In this document: positions 18,087-29,294 of the stretch, in pieces
Layout of the letters: the number at the start of each line of letters is the position of its first letter
Numbering within the stretch: position 1 is the first letter of the stretch
NCBI GenBank assembly: GCA_003210735.1
Contig: QCUM01000015.1
Span: 1-47,634, forward strand
Direction of reading: 5' to 3'
Origin: Synechococcus sp. AG-679-D13
GTDB taxonomy: Bacteria; Cyanobacteriota; Cyanobacteriia; PCC-6307; Cyanobiaceae
DNA length: 47,634 nt
Notes under the pieces: model-generated
The model's database searches: none
The model's input: only the letters and a program-made list of their open reading frames with translations
Told to the model about the DNA's origin: nothing
Made by a program: the position numbers and the translations under genes

Positions 18087-18214
18087 AAAACATCGTCTAA
18101 GCGGTTGGGTTTAGAGCGGTTGACTCCTTACAGCAGGCTGAAATTTTCGGTGTGGCGCAATTGCTGTTCTAGACCTCTGTACTCCAAAGTTCGGGGCCAT
18201 CAAAAAAACTGCCT

Positions 18215-18571
18215 TTACTGAAAGGGGTGGGCTGCTTTTTCAAACCAGTTCGGAGCATTGCCTGAAAGGCAAATGGAGAGATCTGGTTCGAGATCACTCT
18301 CGCCAGACACGATAAACCACTTCTCCCTAGCGTTTGTTGGGTCATCCTCGAGAAAGAGTTCGGTGGCACCACGGCCTTTGCATTTACCGATGACCCTGAC
18401 TCTTTTGTCAGCATCGTCAGGGTTGGATACAAGTAGAACTCGTTCTGCATTCAAGCCATAGAACTCATCGGTGACGATGTTGTAGTCGATGATTTCCGCA
18501 CGGGCCAAGGCAGGAAAACTGATTATGAGCAGTGCTAGGGACATCATGAGTCTGATCAGTACCTGAAACAT
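18215..18571 (-). CDS. Exported hypothetical protein
   Basis: A 118-residue protein with a signal peptide: hydrophobic core LMMSLALLIISF followed by PALARA, with cleavage expected before EIIDYN. The mature part has three Cys-containing or acidic segments (VIGKCKGRGATELFLED, LDLSICLSGNAP-like region) and no transmembrane helix, so it is probably periplasmic. A different minus-strand frame over 18169-18450 is a shadow. ATG 18571 chosen over TTG 18577. No family recognised. Confidence 0.55.
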   Translation of the reverse strand: MFQVLIRLMMSLALLIISFPALARAEIIDYNIVTDEFYGLNAERVLLVSNPDDADKRVRVIGKCKGRGATELFLEDDPTNAREKWFIVSGESDLEPDLSICLSGNAPNWFEKAAHPFQ

Positions 18572-18991
18572 GATCAAGAGCTACTTGATTCAGCGTGGCA
18601 TTGGGTGCAGATGCACTGCAACACTCGTTGGCTAGTGGTGGGATGGTAGCCCCAGAAGAGCTTCAGTGCAGGCTTGCACTGGCGGATGGACTGACCCCCA
18701 CCCAACGTTCAGCTTTTATGAGTCATTATTAATCCTGAAACAGGGTCTGTAACTCCAAGTGATGTAGACAGTTTCTCCCAGCAGACACGCAAGTTGCTCA
18801 AATGCTCAATCATTGGTGGGGGTGCAGGCAAACTCTTTTCGTTCGCTCTCACAAGGACCCAAAGGTATTAGCTGCACTCTCGTTGCTTGCTCAATGCATA
18901 TTAATGTGATTAATAGATAAGTTATTTATTTTTAAAGAATTTGACCGATCTGGTTGTTGGCTGTAATGTCTCACCACTTAAATTAAGGAGA
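18572..18991. other. Intergenic region with decayed repeat copy and a hairpin
   Basis: About 420 bases without a supported gene. It contains a perfect 7-bp inverted repeat at 18664-18681 (CAGTGCA, loop GGCT, TGCACTG) directly followed by the first copy of a degenerate repeat (18685-18759). Confidence 0.5.
18685..18759 (+). repeat. Degenerate direct repeat, copy 1
   Basis: Pairs with 19972-20046 at a constant offset of 1287 bases with no gap; 57 of 75 bases match by my count. In the shared reading frame this copy begins DGLTPTQRSAFMSHY and then meets stop codons, so it is not coding now. Weaker likeness continues about 25 bases further. See copy 2 for a possible origin. Confidence 0.65.
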
Positions 18992-19162
18992 ATGAAAAAA
19001 GACAATAAAAATCCTGGGCGAAGTCTTCCCGATTGCATCGAAGATGCTTTTAAATTCAAGCCATATATTTGGACCAATAAGGGTGGTATTAAAAAATTGG
19101 CAATACAATTGACGCTTGGAGAGTCCGACCGGCATTCTTTTCTTGATTGCCCTCTTGATTGA
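18992..19162 (+). CDS. Possible small hypothetical protein
   Basis: A 56-codon frame beginning MKKDNKNPGRSLPDCIED with AAGGAG a few bases upstream, although the spacing is rather short. The protein is basic and has no recognised domain. The opposite strand is also open across this stretch, so coding is doubtful. Included at low confidence because of the ribosome-binding-like sequence. Confidence 0.25.
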   Translation: MKKDNKNPGRSLPDCIEDAFKFKPYIWTNKGGIKKLAIQLTLGESDRHSFLDCPLD

Positions 19163-19397
19163 GTGGTGGCCGGGGTTGAATGCAATGACTTACTTGCAGT
19201 TAATACTGAATCGGCTTGTGATAATTTTGTAGCAAATGCCCCGGCAATGCGCTGGGTGAGAATAAATTTAGATGAATAGTTGATAAGTCTTGCTTTACTT
19301 CAATGTTTGTAATTCTAATTCAGCTTTCATTGTCTACTGGAAAACCTACTCGTTTAAAAAATCTTTGGTGAATTAGAGAGAGGCGGTTAAAAATTTA

Positions 19398-19598
19398 TTA
19401 TTCGAGAAAATTATCGGCTTTATTTTTGTTTACATTTTCAACAAATCGATTGGTTATTTTGGATTGTTGTTTGAATTCTCCGTAGCTTTTCTCCAGTAGT
19501 TTCTCGGCGGTAGATAGAATGAAGCTTCGGGCTTCTGAATCCTTAACAGTGCTGGCTAATTTTTGTAAGTAATAGTACTCGTCAATTGCCGAATGCAA
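19398..19598 (-). CDS. Possible small helical protein
   Basis: A 66-codon frame starting at TTG 19598. The peptide is predicted helical and looks protein-like (EYYYLQKLASTVKDSEARSF... then FKQQSKITNRFVENVNKNK), with no bias to rare residues. No ATG is available, which suggests either a TTG start or a gene that lost its 5' end; the upstream frame closes after nine codons. No family recognised. Confidence 0.3.
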   Translation of the reverse strand: MHSAIDEYYYLQKLASTVKDSEARSFILSTAEKLLEKSYGEFKQQSKITNRFVENVNKNKADNFLE

Positions 19599-20245
19599 GG
19601 CTTGGTTTTTTAGCTGAATTTAACTTTACTCGAATTTGAATGATGTTGGATGTATTGGGCGCTGATCCGGCTTGTTATTGGAGCCAATTAAATAAATATA
19701 CACAGCTCTGAGAAAAATAGTATCATTGTAGGTGGCTTATGTTTCAGAACTTTGTCTTCAGGGAAGGCTGCTCGCGCTTTTCGGTAATTAGTAGGCGCAG
19801 ATATTGAATTTCAGCGTTTCATGCCCTCCATGGTGTGTGTGGCTCTTGCTATTCATATAGGGGTATTTTGATTGCCACTCTTCTCTTTGGAGAGGGCTTT
19901 GATCCTGGTGTAAGAGATTTAATTCTTCAACTGGAAAGCCATTTTGCTGAAGGATGAGTATTGATCTCATGGATGGCACCACTCCCACCAAGTGCTCAGC
20001 TTTTATGAGTCACTACAGATCCTCAAACAGGGTCCGTTATCCCAAGTTTGGCAGACAACTCCTGATAGCAGTCTCTACGACCGACTGCCTTTGCCTTATA
20101 GCTCGCTCTGACGTTATTGAGGGATTTGGTAGCCATTGGATCGATCCACCTCAGCACACAATCACGGGAAAAAGCTGAATTGGCTTTGACTCAGCAGTGT
20201 TGTGGAGCCTCACGTGGGATCAGGCGGGCCTGACTCGCTTACGAG
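19599..20245. other. AT-rich region with decayed repeat copy 2
   Basis: About 650 bases with no supported gene. A minus-strand frame at 19788-19970 encodes a 60-residue His-rich-tailed peptide, and a plus-strand frame at 19954-20178 overlaps it; neither looks conserved. The second copy of the degenerate repeat is at 19972-20046. Confidence 0.4.
19972..20046 (+). repeat. Degenerate direct repeat, copy 2
   Basis: Matches 18685-18759 codon for codon. Here the frame stays open: DGTTPTKCSAFMSHYRSSNR, then VRYPK. Combined, the two copies suggest an ancestral sequence like DGLTPTQRSAFMSHYRSSNR, which faintly resembles the N-terminus of Vsr-type mismatch endonucleases (TPxQRSxxMSxIRxxxT). This resemblance is weak and is offered as an idea only. 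Confidence 0.6.
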
Positions 20246-20494
20246 TTAGAGATGAACGGTGTCGCGACTTGAGTGAGCGTGTCCTCCCCTGTGGGCGACA
20301 GCTCCGCCATTTCCTTTATGAGAGTGCGCAATACCAAGCTTGTGCAGCTTGGCGTGCTCTTCAATCTGATCCGTTAGATCCTCAGCACCAGCACCAAATG
20401 CGGTGTAAATCCCATAGACAAAGGATCCAAGTACCAATGCTGCCAACGAACCGATGATTAAATATGCAGAAAGGTTTTGGTTTGCAAGCTCCAT
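20246..20494 (-). CDS. PsbN-like small membrane protein with His-rich tail
   Basis: An 82-residue protein. Residues about 9-30 form one transmembrane helix that runs into FVYGIYTAFGAGAEDLTDQI and EEHAKLHKLG. PsbN proteins, which aid photosystem II reaction-centre assembly in thylakoids, have the same hydrophobic helix followed by GYG(I/V)YTAFGP, a short acidic stretch and a final EHED-type end. This protein keeps YGIYTAFG but has G-A instead of P-P/S and continues about 30 residues beyond, in a Gly/His-rich tail (HKGNGGAVAHRGGHAH). It is therefore a PsbN relative rather than PsbN itself. ATG 20494 follows an AAGAG; an ATG at 20515 is also in frame. Confidence 0.65.
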   Translation of the reverse strand: MELANQNLSAYLIIGSLAALVLGSFVYGIYTAFGAGAEDLTDQIEEHAKLHKLGIAHSHKGNGGAVAHRGGHAHSSRDTVHL

Positions 20495-20910
20495 AGATCT
20501 CTTGAACTGCTGCATTCATATTGGCCGCTCGAAAAGTTCTTGTTGTGACGATTGCTTCGCGAAGCCTTCACTATTGGCATGAATGCAGGCTTTAAAAATT
20601 AACGCTCACTCGCCCATTCTTTGTATGAATCGAAGGTGAATGCAACCACCGGCAAGACAGCATGATGCATGTCGGCGTGAGAAAATGTAAAACCATGCCA
20701 AGTGCATCAATAGCTGTGATGCGCCAGCAATAAATTTACCTTGAAAGAACAATATTCAACACGTTTTGCGCGAGCGGCCTGGTCTAAAAGGATTATTTAA
20801 GAATTTTCGGCCGGGTGTTTTTGATGCCTCCCTTGAAAGGGCAAAGGTTCTCTCAAGGCTTGTTCTGGATCTGAGCCCTGGGGTGTGCGTTCCCCAAACT
20901 CCAGATCAGG
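20495..20910. other. Intergenic region between bioB and the PsbN-like gene
   Basis: About 415 bases lying downstream of bioB and upstream of the PsbN-like gene on the minus strand. It contains a perfect 12-base palindrome GCTTCGCGAAGC at 20554-20565 and a GGGG/CCCC hairpin just after the bioB stop (near 20880-20896), but no T-run that would make it a clear terminator. No gene supported. Confidence 0.35.
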
Positions 20911-21921
20911 TCAGGACGCCAGGGGGTATTCGGTGGAGCAGCTTGCAATCGGAGTGGGCTCTTCCTGCCAGTTGGCTTGCACCCCCGCATCGGATAGCAA
21001 TTGCCGATCGGCCTCCACGTCCGGGTTGCCGGTTGTGAGGAGTACATCGCCATAAAAAATTGAATCGGCCCCTGCCTGCAGGCAAAGAATCTGCGCCTCA
21101 CGGTTCATCGATTCCCGGCCAGCACTCAGTCGCACCCGGGAATACGGCATAAGGATGCGCGCGGTAGCCACCATGCGCACCAGCTCGAGCGGCTCAAACG
21201 GTGCCTGGCCTTCCAGCGGGGTGCCCTCCACGGCCACCAGTCCGTTCACAGGAACGCTTTCCGGGTGCGGGTCCATCGTGGCCAGCACCTGCAGCATTGA
21301 CGCCCTGTCCCGCAGGGTCTCTCCCATGCCGATGATGCCGCCGCAGCAGAGGGTGACCCCTGCTCTGCGCACCCGTTCAAGGGTTTCGAGGCGCTCCTGG
21401 TACGACCGGGTCGTGATGATCCGGTCGTAGTGCTCCGGGCTGGTGTCGAGGTTGTGGTTGTAAGCGGTGAGCCCTGCTTCCGCCAGTCGTTCGGCCTGCT
21501 GATCGGTGAGCATTCCTGCGGTGACGCAGGCTTCCATGCCCATGCCGCGCACCCCGCGCACCATCTCAAGCATCGCCTCGAAGGGCGCGCCATCGCGAAT
21601 CTCCCGCCAGGCCCAGCCCATGCAGAACCGGTCGGCACCGGCTTCCTTGGCAGCGCGAGCCCGCTGAAGCACCGGTGCAACCTGCATCTGGGCTTCAAAG
21701 GCCGAGACGTCACTGCTGTTGTAAATGGACTGGGAGCAATAGGCACAGTCCTCCTCGCAGCCGCCTGTCTTGACGCTTAGCAGGGATGCCAGCTGCACCC
21801 GATAGCCCGGATTGGCTTCCCGGTGAATGCTCTGCGCTTGCCACAGCAGCTCCATCAGCGGGAGCTCAAGCAGGGCCTGAATCTCTTCCGTGCTCCAGTC
21901 GTGGCGGGTGCTCAGGCTCAT
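20911..21921 (-). CDS. bioB: Biotin synthase
   Basis: A 336-residue radical SAM enzyme that inserts sulfur into dethiobiotin. The cluster motif [13 protein letters not shown] (Cys55, 59, 62) is present, followed by [27 protein letters not shown] and SAGRESM, which carries the Arg ligand of the second, sacrificial cluster. Length is normal. The ATG overlaps the stop of uppS by the ATGA arrangement, so translation is coupled. It is the last gene of a four-gene minus-strand run (lysA, cdaA, uppS, bioB). Confidence 0.96.
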   Translation of the reverse strand: MSLSTRHDWSTEEIQALLELPLMELLWQAQSIHREANPGYRVQLASLLSVKTGGCEEDCAYCSQSIYNSSDVSAFEAQMQVAPVLQRARAAKEAGADRFCMGWAWREIRDGAPFEAMLEMVRGVRGMGMEACVTAGMLTDQQAERLAEAGLTAYNHNLDTSPEHYDRIITTRSYQERLETLERVRRAGVTLCCGGIIGMGETLRDRASMLQVLATMDPHPESVPVNGLVAVEGTPLEGQAPFEPLELVRMVATARILMPYSRVRLSAGRESMNREAQILCLQAGADSIFYGDVLLTTGNPDVEADRQLLSDAGVQANWQEEPTPIASCSTEYPLAS

Positions 21922-22700
21922 GGTTGGCGGGTGTCAAGGCCGCCGAAACGGCGTTGGCGACTCTGAAAATCCATCAGGGCTTGTTTCAGGGCGATTGCGT
22001 TGAAATCGGGCCAGTTCACCTCGGTGACATGGATTTCGGCGTAAGCCAGTTGCCACAGAAGAAAGTTGCTGATCCGTTGTTCCCCACTGGTGCGAATCAG
22101 CAGATCAGGATCCTGCTCGCCGGTGGTGAACAGCTCGGCCGCAAGGCTGTTTTCGTCAATCTCCTCGGGCACGATCAACCCTTCTGCCGCCTGTCTGGCC
22201 AGCCGTTGGGCTGCTCGAACCAGTTCCCGTCGTCCTCCGTAATTGGTGCAGACGTTGAAATGAATTCCGGTATTGCCTGCCGTGCGCGCCGTTGCGTCCT
22301 GGATGCGCTGCTGCAACACCTCAGGCAGGGCCTCGAGGTCGCCGAGAAAGCGGATGCGCACCTGCTCCTCCTCCAGGGAGTGGAGTTCCTTCTGCAGCAC
22401 CCGCTCAAACAGGGTCATCAGGAAGTTCACCTCCTGGCCAGGGCGCGACCAGTTCTCCGTGGAGAAGGCATAGGCGGTGAGAGCTGAAATACCCCAGTCG
22501 CTGCAGAGCCGCAGGGTGGTCTTCAGTGCTTCCACCCCAGCCTGATGCCCCATCACCCGTGGCAGTCCTTTGGCGGCCGCCCAGCGTCCGTTGCCGTCCA
22601 TGATCACGGCCACGTGTTTCGGCAGTCGAGACGTGTCCAGTTCCGGCGGGCAGACGGAACGCGCGATTGATTCTGTGCTGGTGGCCGGAGGTCGGCTCAA
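21918..22700 (-). CDS. uppS: Undecaprenyl diphosphate synthase (cis-prenyltransferase)
   Basis: A 260-residue isoprenyl transferase that makes the C55 carrier lipid for peptidoglycan and O-antigen synthesis. The N-terminus has [17 protein letters not shown] with catalytic Asp35, then [18 protein letters not shown] and the C-terminal [19 protein letters not shown], all standard for UppS. The start overlaps the end of cdaA by four bases, and the stop overlaps the start of bioB. Confidence 0.95.
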   Translation of the reverse strand: MSRPPATSTESIARSVCPPELDTSRLPKHVAVIMDGNGRWAAAKGLPRVMGHQAGVEALKTTLRLCSDWGISALTAYAFSTENWSRPGQEVNFLMTLFERVLQKELHSLEEEQVRIRFLGDLEALPEVLQQRIQDATARTAGNTGIHFNVCTNYGGRRELVRAAQRLARQAAEGLIVPEEIDENSLAAELFTTGEQDPDLLIRTSGEQRISNFLLWQLAYAEIHVTEVNWPDFNAIALKQALMDFQSRQRRFGGLDTRQP

Positions 22701-23527
22701 GACAGCGATTCCGTGGATGAGCTAACCACCGTACGTCGCGCTGGGGGCAGCGATTCCGCGCTGTTGACCAGCTCACGCAACAGCTCTTCCAGGCGTGAAC
22801 TGGTGATGGGACGCTCAAGTTTGCCTTGATTGGCCAGAGACAGCGTTCCCGTTTCTTCCGACACCACAATGCAGATGCAGCGGTCGAAGCGTTCGGTGAT
22901 GCCCAGGGCAGCGAGATGACGTGTGCCGTATCGGCTGACGCTGTCGCGGGAGAGCGGCAGGATCACACCGGCCGATTCAATCCGATTTCCCCTCACCAAC
23001 ACGGCTCCGTCGTGAAGCGGGGTGTCTGCAGCGAACAGATTGATCATCAATTCGCGGCTGAGCAAGGCATCCACGGTGACTCCGGGATTGAGAAAATCCT
23101 CCGGCCGCAGATCACTGCCGAGGTCCAGCACGATCAGGGCACCGCGCCGCTGTTGAGACAAGCGGCCCGCGGCTTCGGTGATGTGAGTAACCGTGCCCGA
23201 GCCTGATCGAAATTCCCTCTGCGTGTTGCCCAGCAAAACCGCCAGGCGGCCCGTGCCGAGCAGCTCCATCAATCGCCGCAGTTCCCCCTGCCAGAGGATG
23301 GCCAGGGACAGGGAGCAGGCCAGCACAAGGGCATCAACCAGCTTTGTGGTTAGCGGAAGGTTGGCGTAGCGCTGGACAAACCAGGCCAGGGCCACCAGAA
23401 AGAGGTAGCCCCTCAACAACCAGAGGGTCCGGGCTTCGTTGACCCGGGAGAAGAGCAGAAAGCCGATGGAGGAGGCGAATAAAACGTCGAGCAGAAGGCG
23501 CGGATTAACCACAGCCAGCGGATTCAC
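22697..23527 (-). CDS. cdaA: Diadenylate cyclase CdaA (c-di-AMP synthase)
   Basis: A 276-residue membrane enzyme: three N-terminal hydrophobic helices, then a DAC domain with [10 protein letters not shown] (DGA at 173-175) and the [13 protein letters not shown] motif (RH at 203-204) that binds ATP. It makes cyclic di-AMP, which in cyanobacteria affects osmotic balance, potassium uptake and night survival. It starts at GTG 23527, 22 bases downstream of the lysA stop, and overlaps uppS. The placement between lysA and uppS links the messenger to cell wall precursor genes. Confidence 0.94.
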   Translation of the reverse strand: MNPLAVVNPRLLLDVLFASSIGFLLFSRVNEARTLWLLRGYLFLVALAWFVQRYANLPLTTKLVDALVLACSLSLAILWQGELRRLMELLGTGRLAVLLGNTQREFRSGSGTVTHITEAAGRLSQQRRGALIVLDLGSDLRPEDFLNPGVTVDALLSRELMINLFAADTPLHDGAVLVRGNRIESAGVILPLSRDSVSRYGTRHLAALGITERFDRCICIVVSEETGTLSLANQGKLERPITSSRLEELLRELVNSAESLPPARRTVVSSSTESLS

Positions 23528-23549
23528 TCAGCTCTCATCGGATATAAGT

Positions 23550-24929
23550 TCAACGTACCGCGCGAAAGCGTTCCGGCAGCACGTCGTAGCGCAGCATGTC
23601 ATCCGGCTGTTCCCGCTTCTGAACCAGCTCTGAACTGCCGTCTTTCACCACCACTGCCGCAGGCCTTGGAATTCGGTTGTAGTTGGAGCTCATCGAGGCG
23701 TTGTAGGCCCCCGTCGCAAACACGGTGACCACATCTCCGGTGCGGGTGGTGGGTAGCGGCAGGTCCTTCAGGAGGACGTCGCCGGATTCACAGTGCTTGC
23801 CAACGAGGTTCACCGTTTCATCGGCTGCCGCTAGAGGGCGATCGGCCAGGCAGCAGGTGTACAGCGATTGGTAGGTGATGGGGCGGGGGTTGTCGCTCAT
23901 GCCGCCGTCGATGGCCACATAGGTGCGAATGCCGGGAATGGTTTTACGCGATCCAACGGAGTAGAGCGTTACCCCTGCGGTGGCCACCAACGAGCGACCG
24001 GGCTCGCACATCAGTCGTGGCAGCTCGAGCCCTCTGTCCCGACAGGCCTTGGTGACGGCCTCGGCCACCACCTGCACCCAGCGATCAATGCTCGGAGGGT
24101 CATCCGATTCGGTGTAACGAATGCCGAGCCCTCCACCCACATTGAGGTCTTCAACGGGGTGGCCAAGCTCTCTCGCCAGCTTCAGGGCGTCAGCCATGAC
24201 AGCTGCCAGGTCTCTGTGGGGTTCCAGTTCAAAGATCTGGGAGCCGATATGAGCATGCAAACCGGTGAGCTTTGCCCAGGGCTGACCGATCAGTGACTTC
24301 AGCACCGGCTCCAGCTGGTCTGGATCGAATCCGAACTTGCTGTCGAGATGGCCGGTGCGGATGTACTCGTGGGTGTGGCACTCGATGCCAGGGGTGAAGC
24401 GCAGCATCAAGCGGGCTGGTTCCGCGTCAGCCGGTATCAGTGCTTTCAACCGATCCAGATCGTGCTGGTTGTCGACCACCACGGTGACGTTGTTGTTGTA
24501 AGCGAGGAGAAGTTCTTCGTCGTTTTTGTTGTTGCCATGCAGCACCATTCGCTCACCGGGCATGCCGCCCTGCAGTGCGGTGAGCAGTTCGCCTGCGGAA
24601 ACCGCATCAAGACCGAGTCCCTCCGCAACCGCAATGCTGCTCATCAACAGTGAGCTGTTGGCTTTCGAGGCGTAAACCGGCAGAGACGTCCCCGGGTAAT
24701 GCTGTTGGAGTGCATCTCTGTAAGCCCGGCAGGTTGCCCGAACTGTGTCCTCATCCAGCACATAAAGGGGTGTCCCGTAGCGCTGGGCCAGTTCGCTTAG
24801 AAGGCATCCACCGATGACCAGGCGATCCTCTCCATCCAGGGCTGTGGTGATCGGAGCAAGATTTCGGTTCGGACTGCTTGTGTCCCGCTCGGCCTCGAAG
24901 GGCTTCAGGCTGGCGATGGTCTGAGTCAC
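23550..24929 (-). CDS. lysA: Diaminopimelate decarboxylase
   Basis: A 459-residue PLP enzyme that turns meso-diaminopimelate into lysine. Visible are YASKAN (PLP Lys89), HGNNK, HAHIGSQ, NVGGGLGIRY, CEPGRSLVA and the second-domain C-ESGDVL and ATGAYNASMSSNYN segments of fold-type III alanine-racemase-like enzymes. Start is GTG 24929. It is the first gene of the lysA-cdaA-uppS-bioB run and diverges from rimI, with 56 bases between starts. Confidence 0.95.
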   Translation of the reverse strand: MTQTIASLKPFEAERDTSSPNRNLAPITTALDGEDRLVIGGCLLSELAQRYGTPLYVLDEDTVRATCRAYRDALQQHYPGTSLPVYASKANSSLLMSSIAVAEGLGLDAVSAGELLTALQGGMPGERMVLHGNNKNDEELLLAYNNNVTVVVDNQHDLDRLKALIPADAEPARLMLRFTPGIECHTHEYIRTGHLDSKFGFDPDQLEPVLKSLIGQPWAKLTGLHAHIGSQIFELEPHRDLAAVMADALKLARELGHPVEDLNVGGGLGIRYTESDDPPSIDRWVQVVAEAVTKACRDRGLELPRLMCEPGRSLVATAGVTLYSVGSRKTIPGIRTYVAIDGGMSDNPRPITYQSLYTCCLADRPLAAADETVNLVGKHCESGDVLLKDLPLPTTRTGDVVTVFATGAYNASMSSNYNRIPRPAAVVVKDGSSELVQKREQPDDMLRYDVLPERFRAVR

Positions 24930-24985
24930 AAGATGCCGGCGAACACCAGCAATTTAAGGATGAACCTCCCGTTGCCTGCTTGGTG

Positions 24986-25435
24986 ATGACTGCGATCCAG
25001 CTGGATTCCAAGTGGCTGGAGGCCTGTCTGGCATTGGACGAGACGGCGCTTGGGGGCTTCTGGAGTTCGGCTCAGTGGCGCAGGGAACTGGAGGATGACC
25101 GCCGAATCTGTTTGGGCCTCGTGCGCAATCAGGCGCTGATTGGTGTTGCCTGCGGCTGGTTGGTGGTCGATGAACTGCACATCACCGTGCTGGCTGTCGA
25201 TCCTTTGCACCGCGGGCTGGGACATGGCCTGACGCTTCTCCGCAGCCTGTTGCAACGGGCACGTCAGGACGGCGCCGTCCACGCCACTCTCGAGGTCGCC
25301 AGCGATAACAAAGCCGCAATCAACCTCTATGCCCGTTGTGGATTCCGTTCCGCCGGCCGCCGTGAGGGCTATTACCGCGACGGTCGCGACGCTCTGATCC
25401 AGTGGCGTCGGCTCGATGACAGCAGCGCGGGATAA
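24986..25435 (+). CDS. rimI: Ribosomal-protein-alanine N-acetyltransferase RimI
   Basis: A 149-residue GNAT enzyme. HITVLAVDPLHRGLGHGLTL carries the acetyl-CoA loop (R/Q-x-x-G-x-G, here HRGLGHG) and EVASDNKAAINLYARCGF the C-terminal active-site motif. RimI acetylates the N-terminus of ribosomal protein S18 and related substrates. ATG 24986 chosen; the frame is open further upstream without family likeness. It diverges from lysA and precedes clpC by a 185-base gap. Confidence 0.85.
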   Translation: MTAIQLDSKWLEACLALDETALGGFWSSAQWRRELEDDRRICLGLVRNQALIGVACGWLVVDELHITVLAVDPLHRGLGHGLTLLRSLLQRARQDGAVHATLEVASDNKAAINLYARCGFRSAGRREGYYRDGRDALIQWRRLDDSSAG

Positions 25436-25481
25436 ATATCCGAAACTGTTGTTCGGTTTACCGTCCAAGGAAAATAAAAAG

Positions 25482-25496
25482 GCACAAATCTTGTGC
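25482..25496. promoter_or_regulatory. Short inverted repeat in the clpC leader
   Basis: GCACAA, ATC, TTGTGC: perfect 6-bp arms 125 bases before the clpC ATG. It could be an operator for a dimeric regulator of clpC or part of a hairpin. An adjacent A-run at its left would make it a terminator on the minus strand, but no minus-strand gene needs one there. Confidence 0.35.
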
Positions 25497-25620
25497 GATT
25501 GGTTGATATTTTTAGCGATGTCGAGCCCAGTCAGGGACTGGAAAGTGACCGAACCGACCGAACGCTCGCACCAGTGGCTCAACCCTGATAGCTTGGGAAC
25601 ATCTACACATCGGCCCAGCG

Positions 25621-28193
<2,573 letters not shown>

Positions 28194-28194
<1 letters not shown>

Positions 28195-29294
28195 TGGTTC
28201 AGACGTTTTCCTCCCATGCCATCGCTCCAGCTGCGGTGCTCAGGGGGGAGGGTGCCTGGGCTGAGGCTCTTCCAAAGATCCGGGCCCTCTGTTCCAAACC
28301 TTTGGTTCTTGGGCGCAGCAGCTCCACCTCTGAGTTGCGCCGTCAGTTATTCGCTGATTTAGCCGGCACCGGTCTGATCCCAACAACTGCTCAACTTCAA
28401 TTTGATTGCTGTGAGCAGGATCTGGCGCGGCTCAAACTCGAGGCCAACGGCTGTGATGCCGTGATCCCATCGGGCGGCGGCAAGGTTCTTGATGCCGGGA
28501 AGCTGCTCGCACATCGACTTTCACTCCCCTGCATCACCGTTCCGCTGAGTGCCGCAACCTGTGCGGGCTGGACTGCATTGTCCAACATCTATTCACCGGA
28601 GGGGGCCTTCGAGGGTGATGTCTCCCTCAGTCGTTGCCCTGATCTTCTGGTGTTTGATCACGGCCTGGTGCGTCAGGCCCCTCCCCGCACCCTGGCGAGT
28701 GGAGTGGCTGATGCCTTGGCCAAGTGGTACGAGGCATCGGTCAGCAGCGCTGACAGCAGCGATGGTTTGGTGCAGCAAGCCGTTCAGATGGCGCGGGTGC
28801 TGCGGGATCAGCTTTTGATCGACAGCCCCATGGCCATGGAGGACATCAACAGCGCTGCCTGGGTGCGAACCGCTGAAGCCTGCGCCCTCACGGCTGGTGT
28901 GATGGGTGGTCTGGGTGGTGCCCGTTGTCGCACCGTTGCAGCCCATGCCGTTCACAACGGCCTCACCCAGCTTCCGGCCTGCCACAACGCAATGCACGGC
29001 GAAAAGGTTGGTTTTGGGATCCTGGTCCAGTTGCGCCTTGAGGAGCGAATGGGTGGCAATCGTCTGGCCGCTCAGGCCCATCGACAGCTGTTGCCACTGC
29101 TGCGTCAGCTGGGTTTACCGGTCTGTCTGGATGACCTTGGCCTCGCCCAGGCCAGTCTCAGTGATCTTCAGCAGGTCTGCTTCTTCGCCTGTCGGGAAGG
29201 ATCCGATCTGCACCATCTGCCCTTTGCTGTCACCCCCGGGGCACTGCTTGAAGCCCTGGTGGGTGCTGCGGAACCGAGCCCTCTGCACTCTTGA
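28194..29294 (+). CDS. Glycerol dehydrogenase-like metal-dependent alcohol dehydrogenase
   Basis: A 366-residue protein of the GldA branch of iron-containing dehydrogenases. It has the NAD-binding GGGKVLDAGK, the substrate-region TVPLSAATCAGWTALS, the metal-site Asp in ASGVADALAKWYE, and metal-binding histidines in AHAVHNGLTQL and MHGEKVGFG. Members oxidise glycerol or related polyols with NAD, but the substrate here is not evident and a different role is possible. ATG overlaps the clpC TGA, and the stop overlaps the next gene's TTG start. Confidence 0.85.

Noticed and set aside
18169..18450. Second minus-strand frame overlapping the exported protein at 18215-18571
   Set aside because: The alternative frame has a signal peptide and better composition; this one does not.
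20554..20565. Perfect palindrome GCTTCGCGAAGC considered as a repeat family member
   Set aside because: Only one such perfect copy was noticed; the similar GCATCGCGAAGC inside trhO is coding and only part-matching.
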